Positions 34,365-45,766 of a stretch of 64,000 nt of DNA are shown one piece after another. This stretch comes from Eucommia ulmoides (taxonomy: Eukaryota; Streptophyta; Magnoliopsida; Garryales; Eucommiaceae). The notes beneath the pieces were generated by a model. That model was not told the DNA's origin. It did no database searches and worked only from the letters and a program-made list of their open reading frames with translations. The translations under genes and the position numbers were made by a program. Within the stretch, counting starts at the first letter, position 1. Every line of letters starts with the position of its first letter. The stretch spans positions 5,295,311-5,359,310 of the forward strand of contig CM028328.1 of assembly GCA_016647705.1 (NCBI GenBank), written 5' to 3'.

Positions 34365-35440
34365 ATTGCATTCCCAACTAGACTTTCCTCCATTGATTGG
34401 AACAAGACTCTCCTTGTATTTAAAAATATTTTTTTATTGTAAATCCCTTGAAATAATCTTTTCATGCATGAAGAACAATAATTTCACTAGAATTCGGGTT
34501 GTACAAAATCAAATTATCAGAAGTTTCAAGAAAAAACTAATAATCCTTCCAAAATCCATAAAATATACGAGATTCTGGACAATCTATAATTACATGATTT
34601 TTGGTCCAACACCCCTCTTCTTTCATTAACCATATATCCCATTGAGACATCGCAAAGAACTGCCAAATGAAAAGAGCAATGGATTCATTGCAAAGGGCAA
34701 GATTACCCTTGCCTGTACTGTCATCAGCCAACAGTGGTATCTCTCGAAATTCCTCACTTCTCATATCAAATGTTAAAATATAAAGGTTTTTGTCATGGCT
34801 GACCCATACCAACCAGTAATAAACCCCTTTAGCATAGGTATTCGATATGGGCCAATTCATGAAATTAATTGAAGAGAAATGAAACCAGAAGTGTCTCCAA
34901 GAATCACAGCCATGCGTGTACACTGAAATAAAGACCTTTGTAAATTTCTCTCTCATCCGAAAAGAACTCAATTGAGACCCAAACACAAAGTTGGGATAAA
35001 ATGAATTCAAGTACGAGGGTATGTCATGACTTTGGGAGGGTTGAGGAAGGGGCTTAAACTCTCTGGTTGCTGGATTCCAAAATGCCAAGTGATTTTTGTC
35101 TATGAAAACACAAAATAAACCATTTAAGGGACGAATGAGACGTATAGGAGTACGAGGCAATTGTAAGTACTTTGGTTGCTTAAAGGTGATGGCATGAGGG
35201 GGTCAGATCAGAGCATTGGACAATTGCATGTCTCGCTGGAAGGAGAGCAATAGCACAGAGGAGCATACATGCCTCATTTCTCTTGTCTTGGTAGTGTTGA
35301 AGAATGAAAGTGGCGCTTTTGATTAATGAGTACCATGATTTGCAAACACACTTAAATCACAATAAGGATTTCACGGAAAGTAGGCAAAGAATCTCAGTTA
35401 GTATATCTTCCGGAAGATGAAAATCACCATCACCCCACTT
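34365..35440 (-). pseudogene. F-box protein gene, S-locus F-box type, broken
   Basis: SLF/SFB proteins are pollen F-box subunits of SCF ubiquitin ligases that act on S-RNases. The minus strand at 35440-35310 reads an F-box (HLPEDILTEILCLLSVKSLL, then a stop, then FKCVCKSWYSLI). The stop TGA at 35357-35359 replaces a conserved Arg and is explained by one CGA-to-TGA change. A 1-bp frameshift near 35200 leads into a 208-codon frame (35160-34537) with the F-box-associated domain. This contains NPATREFKPLPQ, a long middle with conserved Trp residues (SWRHFWFHFSSI), GVYYWL, and FDMRSEEFREIPL. After GFWKDY comes TAG, then LETSDNLILYNPNS, the usual C-terminal block, then another stop. No clear start Met precedes the F-box. 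It lies upstream of the RNase on the same strand. Confidence 0.8.
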
Positions 35441-36327
35441 AAAGTTTACACACAAGGAAAAAAAAAATTAAAAATAAAAAATAAAAATTATAATATATTT
35501 GTTTTAACAAAAAAAACAAAAAACAAAAACACAAAAATAAAATAAAATATGGAGTTACTATTTGTACTCCAACTATATCCTCGTACATTCACCATTTTTA
35601 ACTCCTTCGAATTGTGTTAAAATCTTTTACAAATTCAAGAATAAAATTACTCTCGGCTTATATTTAAATATTTAATAGGAGAACAAAATCAAAGAATGAA
35701 AGAAAAAAAAAAAAAATAAAATAAAAAATTATCATCATAAACAAACAAACAAACAAAAAATAGAACTAAAAAATATATTTCTATTCTGAAATAGAAATAT
35801 CGTTTTTTCACATATTTTTATTTTATTTTGGGAATAGAAACATAATTTTAATATAAAAATGTTTATGTTTTAAAAACAAAAGAGAAATATTCTTTTTTGT
35901 TCTAAGATTTTTATTTGATTTCAAGAACAATAATATATTTTTGTTATTTTTTTTTTTTTTACATTTCGACAACAAAATTATTTTTTATTAATATTTAACT
36001 CTAATATGAAAATATTTAAATACTAGTTGTGCGTAACCCACCCCTCACAACTCCAACGTAGCCTGCACATCTCCCCACCCCCGCACGTGCTTCGGCTCTG
36101 GAAACGACGAATCCCCCCAAACCTATTCGCCTCCCCACACCCACCCGCACCCGCACCCGCACCCGACCCATGCTCTAGCAAAGATGAACGACCAACATCC
36201 CACAATCTATATACACCAAATACAACCACCACCTAGCCTTGCTGCCACCAATCCTTGCCACAGCTCCGCCCCTCCTTGATCCGTGATTCTATCCCCCGTC
36301 TAAAGTCTTTATATATATATATATATA
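35441..36327. other. AT-rich intergenic stretch with a GC-rich end
   Basis: 35450-36010 is A-rich, low-complexity sequence without a gene. 36022-36300 is GC-rich and includes a (CCCGCA)n-like run at about 36144-36168. Both strands have 69-codon frames there, but neither shows a recognisable domain. The Helitron begins at 36328. Confidence 0.5.
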
Positions 36328-36338
36328 CTAGGGCATAA

Positions 36339-36358
36339 CCCGTGCCTAAAGGCACGGG
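36339..36358. other. Terminal hairpin of the Helitron
   Basis: An 8-bp perfect stem (36339-36346 with 36351-36358) has a 4-base loop. It lies 7 bp inside the CTAG terminus at 36328-36331. Confidence 0.8.
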
Positions 36359-38707
36359 CGAAAAAAAAAAAAAGAAAAAAAAAAACCCCTATAAAAACTG
36401 ATATAACTTCCCCTGTTTATACAACATTTTACAATTGTTTTATTAAAAATCAACAATAATTGACATTTAAATATCAATATCTAATAACACAGATATTCAG
36501 CTATTAAAATAATACAACTACCAATCCAAATCTCATTAGTATTTATTTGTAGAGAATGTTTTTTTTTTTTTGTATATAAGTAACAATTGAACATCAATAA
36601 TCAATTATATAACAATAATAGCGAACAATCGGGTCCCATAATCAGATAAAATTTTCAACTCTTTTTCCCAAATAAACACAAAAATAACCACACAACCAAT
36701 AACTTGTATATAAAAATTTTGACATAACCCCCTTTGTTTATGCAACATTTTCAAATTCTGAACTCCTGTTTTCAAATTAACACAACCAATAACTTTTAAA
36801 CACGATATTAACCAATACAATTATAACAAACAAAATAAACACCACCAAAGTTTCGAATGAACAGTAACACAAAAAATTACGAATGAACAATAATACATAC
36901 TTTGTGATATGAATTTGATAAACACAACTAATAACAAAACAACCAATAACGAATAAATATAAACTTAATAAAATAACACCACCACCCAAGACACTTAAGC
37001 CCACCATCCAAGGCTCCTAGAACTTACCTTAAACATATATCATTAAACCATAAATTAGCTTCATCAGATTTTAAAATATTTAGGATGTCACATGTATGTA
37101 TATTGGCCAATGAGAGACAAACACAATGCACGTCAATTTTACAAATAAATAAGTTACTATAAAATTGCGGACAATTTGAATTAAATTAAAATGAAGCAAT
37201 TACCTCATGATTGTACCCCCATCAATTTATCGTCATCTTATTTTGTCGACCTACCTAAATCCATAATAGAAATAAGATAAATCAATAATATATATACATC
37301 TATCTATTTAAATGTTGAAGTATTTTTAAATCATAATTAGTCCAAGCGCATAACATTTAAAAAAAAAATTGCAATAAATGATTGGCAAAAAGAATTCAGT
37401 AAAACTTTTTAATTCTCCAATTTTATATAACAAAAAAACAATAAACAAATGATTAGTAAGTACTTAATCACAAATCCAAACAAAAAACATTCATGTCTCA
37501 TATCAAATAACTTAAATTAAACAAAATCTGGATAAACTATAAATCCATAATCCTTGAAAATTGATACATTATTATAAATGAAAATAAAAACGCTAACAAT
37601 ATCTTAGTTTTACCTCGGATTGAATGGTAGTTGTGTTTTTTATCCATGGCAATCAAATACATATCGTGAATTGCATAATAATTAATAAAAAATAACTATT
37701 TAGGAATTAATATTGTGAATTTCATTCGTCTAATCGAAAAAAATTAACAGAACAACGGGGCATAAGTGAGGACGTTGATAGTGTGGTAAGACATACCTAG
37801 TTCAGGGTCCCCAATACTCAAGAAAATATGCCCAAACCATTAAAGTAATTGCTCATACAAACAAAATTCAACCATCATTGACAAAACAAAGTACGGAATC
37901 AATTGAAAATAATTGAAAGGGGAAGATTCATATAGAAAATTTAAATTAATAATAAAATTAAATAACCATCACCGATTTGCCTAAAAAATTTAGAACTAAT
38001 CATCAAATTCATCAAAGATTATGGGTAATTAATGCGGTAATGATGAATTGAGTTAAGGAGAGTGTTTTTATTCTCAAATTTAAGTTTTTGTAACAAAAAA
38101 TAAAAGTAGAATAGAAAAACAAATCTAGTAACAATCCTGTTTTGTTCCTAGAATTTAAAAGTATCAGGGAAAAGAACAGAAATTTAGAGAGATGAAATCA
38201 TGGGTGGAGGTTAAAAGAGAGATTGAGATTGAGAACTATTGTGAGAGAGATTACCTAGTCATAAACGGTGATGGCAATCATTATGAAGAGAGAAAAATGG
38301 GACGGCAAAGAGAAATCATCATTGTGGTGATAGTCATTTGCCAGCGGTGAAATCTATGAGATGTCAACTACTTAGGTTATCTATGAGATGCATCGTTCCA
38401 GCTGAAAATAAGGAAACAAAACAACCACGTGTTCGGGTAGACTATTCATATGTGATAGATGAAAATCTTAATGCCAAAACAAATAGAAAATGATTGGAAT
38501 ATTTAGAAAATGATGTAGGAAATAATAAAATAAAACAAATTATACGATTTACGCATAACCAATTGTGAATTTTCAACAATTTTTTTCGTTAAAACTCCCC
38601 ATTCTTCCTCTATAAAAGCAATATGCATCCTAAAGTAGGTTTTCCATTGCTAAAATGTTTTTTCAAATAAAATATTTTATAAAACTACACGATATGATAT
38701 CAACTGC
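36359..38707. other. AT-rich Helitron interior
   Basis: I see no gene or clear repeat here beyond A and T tracts. Minus-strand frames at 36605-36820 and 36777-37007 are rich in Leu, Ile, Val and Phe and look like AT-rich artefacts. Confidence 0.5.
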
Positions 38708-40180
38708 AATTTTAATTCATCATTTTTGAACCCTGACCTAAAATCCTCTGACCAGAGCAAAGTAAAAATCTAATTATCAAGTGCAATCGTGCTCAAATTT
38801 AAAGCATAAATTCCAATGGAACCGTTCCTTTTTTTTTTTTTTTTTTCCAGGAATTAAAAAAAAAAAATGTATTAAAAAAACATCATTGAACAAATAGAAT
38901 GTAAACACAAAGAGTGCAGAAAGAATAATAAAATCCATGAAAGTAATACATACCCAGAGGTGTTCTTTGTACTTCATTACTCTTAAGTACCTTCCTTGTG
39001 TCTCCTCCAACTATCCGTCGTGTAAGGGGCGAGAAATAGAAAAATCAAAAGAAAAGGACTATGGAATCATGCTGAGGTAATATATAAACATATCACACGA
39101 ATGATGTGTGAGCTATCATTTGACAAAATACCAAAGAAAGAATGATAAATGTGAGTAATTCAAAAAATCTGTGTATTCAACTAAGTTAGAGACTTCATTA
39201 GCTCGTACATACAAACAGGAATTTATTCTTAATCTTATTCTCACGAAGAAGCATTTAAGGACAACGGGAACAAATGGGATCTTAAAACTATACACCAGTT
39301 CATAGCTTGAGGGAAAACAATTATACGTTCTAATTCCATAATATCAAACACAACCCAATTATGTTCCTATTCTGATCTTAAAAATTCAGAATAGATGGGA
39401 ACAGAAACACCAATCAAATGCTATTTGTAGATTATGAAAACAATCCCAACAATTAATCAAAGTTTGAAAAAATGCCCTAATAAGAAAAACAAATATTCAT
39501 CGTAAGAATGAACAAAGAGTTGGAAAGAACTTACAGCAACAATAGCATTCTTCATCCTCAATCAATGCCTCTTTGCAGCTTCCCAACTCCCGGTTTCCAT
39601 AAACGAACAATATGTTCATAAAAACATCCTTAAAAAAAAACAGTGTTGTGGCATCTGAGAGAAGGGCAGAGGAAGCGGTGGCGTGCTGGTGGCTAAGAGA
39701 AGACAAAGGGAGCGAAGAAAAGGCGGGACAGAGCCACCCCGACCATCACCATCCAGATCCGCCCACCGCCGGCCATCACCATCCAGATCCGACCACCTCG
39801 AACGTCATCGCCCCCAAATCCGACCACCTCGAACGTCATCGCCCCCAGATCCAACCTCGCCACGATCACCGCCGGACATCGCCAACCAGACCGTCGCCGA
39901 ACTTCACTACCTTCAAATCCGACCACCGCCGTCTCGATCTGGCCATTTTGAACCAGATCGGCAGTGAAATCGGGAGCAGTGAGTGAAACGATGGTGAGCG
40001 GCGAGATCGGCAGCCAGATTCGGCGGCGAAGGCAATGGCGAGATTCGCCGATGGAGACGGTGAGCTGCGGATTCGATTTCGGCGACGGCGAGGGGACGCG
40101 AAGGCAATGGCGACAGAGATGGCGACGGTGAGGCAGATCGGGTGAGAGTGAGGGTGAGGCAGAAGGTTAACAGAGCTACA
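38708..40180. repeat. First copy of a 1,472-bp tandem duplication
   Basis: From AATTTTAATTCATCATTTTTG (about 38709) the sequence repeats with a constant offset of about 1,472 bp from about 40181. I noted only a few differences, such as A-tract length and single transitions at 39392/40863 and 39910/41382. It includes exon-like minus-strand pieces with donor-like GTATG near 38955 and a GC-rich leader-like segment at 39700-40150. I do not recognise the encoded peptides. Confidence 0.93.
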
Positions 40181-41655
40181 ATTTTAATTCATCATTTTTG
40201 AACCCTGACCTAAAATCCTCTGACCAGAGCAAAGTAAAAATCTAATTATCAAGTGCAATCGTGCTCAAATTTAAAGCATAAATTCCAATGGAACCGTTCC
40301 TTTTTTTTTTTTTTTTTTTCCAGGAATTAAAAAAAAAAATGTATTAAAAAAACATCATTGAACAAATAGAATGTAAACACAAAGAGTGCAGAAAGAATAA
40401 TAAAATCCATGAAAGTAATACATACCCAGAGGTGTTCTTTGTACTTCATTACTCTTAAGTACCTTCCTTGTGTCTCCTCCAACTATCCGTCGTGTAAGGG
40501 GCGAGAAATAGAAAAATCAAAAGAAAAGGACTATGGAATCATGCTGAGGTAATATATAAACATATCACACGAATGATGTGTGAGCTATCATTTGACAAAA
40601 TACCAAAGAAAGAATGATAAATGTGAGTAATTCAAAAAATCTGTGTATTCAACTAAGTTAGAGACTTCATTAGCTCGTACATACAAACAGGAATTTATTC
40701 TTAATCTTATTCTCACGAAGAAGCATTTAAGGACAACGGGAACAAATGGGATCTTAAAACTATACACCAGTTCATAGCTTGAGGGAAAACAATTATACGT
40801 TCTAATTCCATAATATCAAACACAACCCAATTATGTTCCTATTCTGATCTTAAAAATTCAGAACAGATGGGAACAGAAACACCAATCAAATGCTATTTGT
40901 AGATTATGAAAACAATCCCAACAATTAATCAAAGTTTGAAAAAATGCCCTAATAAGAAAAACAAATATTCATCGTAAGAATGAACAAAGAGTTGGAAAGA
41001 ACTTACAGCAACAATAGCATTCTTCATCCTCAATCAATGCCTCTTTGCAGCTTCCCAACTCCCGGTTTCCATAAACGAACAATATGTTCATAAAAACATC
41101 CTTAAAAAAAAACAGTGTTGTGGCATCTGAGAGAAGGGCAGAGGAAGCGGTGGCGTGCTGGTGGCTAAGAGAAGACAAAGGGAGCGAAGAAAAGGCGGGA
41201 CAGAGCCACCCCGACCATCACCATCCAGATCCGCCCACCGCCGGCCATCACCATCCAGATCCGACCACCTCGAACGTCATCGCCCCCAAATCCGACCACC
41301 TCGAACGTCATCGCCCCCAGATCCAACCTCGCCACGATCACCGCCGGACATCGCCAACCAGACCGTCGCCGAACTTCACTGCCTTCAAATCCGACCACCG
41401 CCGTCTCGATCTGGCCATTTTGAACCAGATCGGCAGTGAGATCGGGAGCAGTGAGTGAAACGATGGTGAGCGGCGAGATCGGCAGCCAGATTCGGCGGCG
41501 AAGGCAATGGCGAGATTCGCCGATGGAGACGGTGAGCTGCGGATTCGATTTCGGCGACGGCGAGGGGACGCGAAGGCGATGGCGACAGAGATGGCGACGG
41601 TGAGGCAGATCGGGTGAGAGTGAGGGTAAGGCAGAGGGTTAACAGAGAGAGTGAG
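40181..41655. repeat. Second copy of the 1,472-bp tandem duplication
   Basis: It is nearly identical to the first copy. The boundary with unique sequence is at about 41655, where the first copy instead joins the second at GTTAACAGAG. The copy nearer the Helitron 5' end continues into AGAGTGAGACGGG and the terminal region. Confidence 0.93.
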
Positions 41656-41823
41656 ACGGGTGAGAATGGGTAGGGGCGACCAACCCTAATTTTGATTTTC
41701 AATTTATATGTAGATTAAATCTCATCCAACGGTTGGGAATGTCTTTTATGTTTGTCTCTTGATCCGACGGCCCTGAATGTAAATGAACTGATTTATTATA
41801 TATATATATATATATATATATAT

Positions 41824-42764
41824 CAAAGGGAGAGAGAGAGATTGCCGGAGAATTGTCAAAGTGTCGACATTGTCATCAAGCACATAAAAAATACACTATG
41901 GCCCCTTATGTTTTTGAATAGTGTTAAAATAGTCCCTATTAAAATCTTTAAATGTTATAAATATAATTTATTATTAAGTAATAATTTTTATTTGACTCTT
42001 AGTGTTTAACAGTTAAAATTAATGTAAAGCTTAACCATTACACTCAAGCTTTAAATACAGGAGTGCAATTGGAGTCATGAATACCACATAAGTACAAAGT
42101 ATAATTTGGCCTAACTACATGGGTGCAAAATAAAATTAACCCTATTAAAGTAGCAAACTATTGTGTGTCTGAATTAATATAAAAATACCATGGTTAGCAA
42201 GCATTTAATATCTAAATCAATAATATATATATATATATATATACTAGGTAGATAGTTATTTTTTATGTAATCTTGATTTATTTGTTTTTTATTTAAGGTA
42301 TTACTAAACTAATATTCATCATCAAAAAGCTAAAAATTAAAATTAAAATTAAAATTAAAATTTATTAATTAAAAATTTTAAATAATGCACAAACAACACA
42401 TGTGCCACATGCGCTTTATATATAATATAAATTTTAGTTACTAGAATAATGTTGTTGTTGCCTTAAATATCTGTTAATAAAATTGTGCATTCATATTTTT
42501 TGTTACTAAAAGAAAAAGAAGAGCATATCTTTTGGGAGAGATCCGATATGAAACCGTAAAAGAAACTTTTTCAAAATAAATCTATAGATACAATAATTAT
42601 TTAACATTTATATTTCATATGGATATGAAAATCATTGGCGTGTGTATATCGAATTAAATTGTAGAACATGTGCATTTTTTAAAAATAAACAACAACAGGT
42701 ACATTGTTGGCCTATATATATATATATATAGGTAAAGGTCCTATGCTTCCAGATAACCGAGAGA
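41824..42764. other. AT-rich intergenic stretch
   Basis: It holds TA repeats near 42222-42243 and 42713-42731. I see no gene. The stretch separates the Helitron from the RNase relic. Confidence 0.5.
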
Positions 42765-42922
42765 GAGAATGACTGCATCAGCAACCTCACTTCACAGTTC
42801 GCTACTCGTGGCATGTGGCCTGCACAACCGCTCTTTTCGTCTCATGTTATCTTATGTATTAAATTCAATCAAGTTTCTAAATTTGCATGCATGCATATGG
42901 GCATTTTTTTTATTGCATTTAC
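42765..42922 (+). pseudogene. Rearranged fragment of the S-RNase-like gene
   Basis: 42765-42836 reads on the plus strand as the part of exon 1 around the first active-site block: ENDCISNLTSQFATRGMWPA. It closely matches the complement of about 33569-33640, but the catalytic His is Arg (CGT). Directly after it, 42855-42922 matches about 33923-33995, the RNase upstream region, in forward orientation. Relative to the intact gene the two parts are therefore inverted against each other. No other exon part is present. It shows that an S-RNase-like sequence was duplicated locally and then scrambled. Confidence 0.75.
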
Positions 42923-42923
42923 T

Positions 42924-43205
42924 ACAACAAAATTGTTCTATCGAGCCACGAAAAAGTGTTACGATAGAACCTCTATTGCAACACTTATACTTTTTAGGAA
43001 ACTTGAATTGGTCCCTGTAAAAAACCGCTCCAATAGGTTATAAGAGCAATGTATATAACCTGTTAAGGCGATAATAAGTGTCCTATAAGATGATTATTAG
43101 GACACCATATATTGTCTTTATAGTATTTTATATTTTTTAAATTATATATATTAGAGCACTACAAAGTGTCCCAATAAATTTATTATTTATTTTATGAGAT
43201 AATTT
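42924..43205. mobile_element. Possible truncated CACTA-like end
   Basis: TTACTACAACAAAATTGTTC at 42922 resembles a mutated CACTACAA terminus. Short repeats such as GTGTTACGATAG, AAGTGTCC and AGTGTCCCAATAA follow. No second terminus is found, and the sequence runs straight into the Gypsy gag-protease region. Confidence 0.35.
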
Positions 43206-43275
43206 TTAGTGTCTCAGAAGGTACCAATTTGACGCCTCATGTAAAATCTCTGCTCTAACGCAGCTCCTAACTTGG

Positions 43276-44425
43276 ATGTTGCCCTGGAGAGAGGCACAAG
43301 GTTCCATAATGCCGATGAAAGGGAAGCAACCTGAAAGGATCGCAGAGGAGGTCAAAAGAAGAAAGGGAAGGCTGAAGAAGGGCCGAGCAGACATCATGGG
43401 TCCAAAAGGCTGCAAGCAGAAGGAAGACTGGGACTACTGCCGGGGATCGGAGACTATTCCTGTCCCAGGAGAATCGCCAGCAGAACTTCACACCACTCAC
43501 AATCTCGGTGGCCACCACCTTGTTGAGAATGCGAGGAGGGATTTCTTTCCTCCCTCCCCCCCTCCCCCAGCGGAAAACCAAGAGGGAAGTCAATGGAAAA
43601 GTATTATGAATTCCACCGGGATTGGGGGTATTCAACGGAGAATTGTTTTCGACTCCAGGAGGAAATCAAAGCCCCCATTAGTAGAGGGTATCTGGGCCCC
43701 TATGTTCGAAGGGACGACCGTGCTCCCAGAACGGAAGAGGATGATCCCTGTGCATAGGGGTCGCAGAAGGAGGAGGAATAGAAGTCGCCCTCCTCCCAGA
43801 ACAGAAGGGGATAGGGGCGATGACGAGCAAAGGGTTGATGGCGAGATCAACGTCATCCATGGCGGGTTAAGCCTGGGGGGAGAGACTCTCTCCTCCAAGA
43901 AAAGGTATGAGCACAAAGCTAAGAGAAAAGCAAACGAAGGCATCTTTGAGGTAAGCGTGATCGATGTTGCAGAGCACAACGTTTTTTTATTCAGCGAGGC
44001 GGACCTCAAGGATGTACACGTCCCTCATGATGACGCCCTTGTCATTGTCACTCTTATCAATCACTTCAGAATGGGAAGAATGTTGATGGACGGTGGCAGT
44101 TTCGCTTATATCATCTTCAAATGGGCATTCGAGAAAATGAATGTGGACCCCAGTGCGGTAAAGCCGTCGACAGCCCCCCTAGTAAGATTTGGAAGAGACG
44201 TTAATGTTGCTGGATGGGTCTCACTTCCCATCACCATCGGGGCCCATCCAAGGACCTCAACGGTATGGACCAGATTTCTGATCGTGGATAGGCCGTCGCC
44301 CTATAACGTAATCATGGGCTGACCTATGGTGGCGACCCTCAAGGCAGTCTACTCACTGTATCATCAGTTGATGAAATTTCCCACGGAAGGAGGTGTGGGA
44401 GTAGTGAGGGGTGACCAAGAGTCCT
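43276..44425 (+). pseudogene. Gypsy gag end and protease
   Basis: The frame is open to a TGA at 44320-44322 and continues to the CACTA insertion. The first 240 residues are charged and Arg-rich, with RRRRRNRSRPPP as in the gag C-terminus, then INVIHGG. The protease block reads LKDVHVPHDDALV and MLMDGGSFAYIIF. The usual active site is DxGSS, here DGGSF, so activity is doubtful. The TGA in IMG-stop-PMVATLKAVYS fits a CGA-to-TGA change at a conserved Arg. The frame runs on across the insertion site of the CACTA element. Confidence 0.78.
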
Positions 44426-44699
44426 CACTACAAGAAAAGTGGCATTTAGCGGCACTTAAAAATTAGCCACTAATAATATGTTTTTAGTGACAAATTATAT
44501 AATTTGCTTCTAATTTATCTCAATTGCTGCTAATTGTCAAGAATTTATGGTCAATTTTGGCACCAAATTTTGTGTCCATCTCTTTAATTAAAAAAAATTA
44601 ATCCAAATAAGAAAAAATTAAAAATATAAAGCCAAAAATAATTTAATTGTTAAACACTTAAATAATATATCAAAAAAAATAAAATGTAAAGAATTATAT

Positions 44700-45460
44700 T
44701 ATTCATGTTCCAAAGGGACGGATTGTCTATGTTCTACCCCTTCATCCTCCTTGCTCAACACCTATCGTCGCCGTCGCACAATCTCGTCTGCAGTCACTAG
44801 AATATGCACGAAGTCGTCGCCGTCAGCGAAGCCTTTTTCTCGCCTCTTCTCTCATTCTCTTCTCGCCGAAATGCCGATAGACATCTCATCAACTCGTCGT
44901 TGGTAGTTGCAATGCCCGTGGTTTAGGGTTCGATTCTTCAAGTTTGCTGTTCGCCATCGATTGCTGGAACGATATACATCCCCACTGGTCAGGTTTGTTC
45001 CAATTTTTTAGATTGGGGGTTCGATTTTAATTTTTTTTTTCTAATTCTTGTATATTTTTTCTATTTAATTAGATCGAGGGTTCAGTCTTCCGATTTTTTT
45101 TTTTCTTTTTGAGAATTTGCAATTGTCTAGTTTCTGTTGTCTTTAAACTTTGTTGTGATAAAGAGTGTTCGAGTTGGATCAAATCAAGCCTATCGGTGAT
45201 TCTCTCCCTTTTTATGAGATTCTGGCGCTCATCAAGTGTTCGACGATTCTCTTTTCTAATCGGATCGGATCGATCGGTTCTTTAATTTGGAAATTCTCAT
45301 TTATTAAATTGTAAGAAACTTTAATTTCTTATGTTAATTAACTTAGATCTGCTTTCGAATTTCAGATTAACCTTCATGAACTGATCCTCGGGGATTTGCG
45401 CCATTCCCTGTTGAAACTGGTAAGATGTTTCTCTCTTATCTGTTTTTCTATTTTTGATTT
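44700..45460. other. Gene-like leader and exon-like segments in the CACTA element
   Basis: 44750-45000 is rich in CTC and CGTCG motifs, like a plant 5' leader, followed by GTCAGGTTTG. A T-rich stretch ends in TTTCAG at 45366, then a short open piece ends at CTGGTAAGATG (45418-45428), which looks like an exon with splice signals. I do not recognise a protein. Confidence 0.35.
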
Positions 45461-45601
45461 CCGACGGAACCGATTGGGTGATGCTTCAAACATGATTCTC
45501 CTCTGTTTTACTTGTATCTGTATGATGCTCAATGGGAATCCGACAGAACTGGTAAGATTATAAAGGAGAGGGATAAGCTGTTTCACTGGATCTTCGAATG
45601 A

Positions 45602-45686
45602 TTCACACATTGCAAGTGGTTCGGAGTGCTTCTCCTCTCTCTTGTTTCTGCTGTGATCTTTGTATTGGTTCCATTTGTTGACAAAG
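45602..45686 (+). pseudogene. Exon-like piece encoding a hydrophobic segment
   Basis: The plus strand reads FTHCKWFGVLLLSLVSAVIF and then VLVPFVDKG, a typical single membrane span, up to a GGTTTAAT that could be a donor. A stop lies just before it. It could come from a captured membrane-protein gene. The family is not recognised. Confidence 0.3.
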
Positions 45687-45714
45687 GTTTAATCTATCTT
45701 ATTCTTCCTCTCTA

Positions 45715-45727
<13 letters not shown>

Positions 45728-45764
<37 letters not shown>
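45728..45764. repeat. (CA)n microsatellite
   Basis: An uninterrupted CA run follows a CT-rich stretch. Confidence 0.9.

Positions 45765-45766
<2 letters not shown>

Larger units (their letters stand above)
36328..41823 (-). mobile_element. Non-autonomous Helitron (minus strand)
   Basis: The minus-strand 3' end reads a hairpin CCCGTGCC-TTTA-GGCACGGG followed by TTATGC and CCTAG, then T. A short GC-rich hairpin a few bases before CTRR, with insertion next to T, is the Helitron 3' signature. The 5' end should lie near the TA repeat at 41798-41822, where the minus strand has AACCGTTGGATGAGA-type sequence that I associate with plant Helitron 5' ends. That end is approximate. I see no Rep/helicase. 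The interior has AT-rich sequence and a large tandem duplication with gene-like GC-rich segments. Confidence 0.65.

Noticed and set aside
36339-36358. Rho-independent terminator
   Set aside because: The hairpin fits a Helitron end; bacterial terminators do not apply here.
39612-39986. 124-codon Pro/His/Arg-rich plus-strand frame, duplicated at 41084
   Set aside because: It is the reverse of a GC-rich leader-like region. The frame is preserved only because the duplication is recent.
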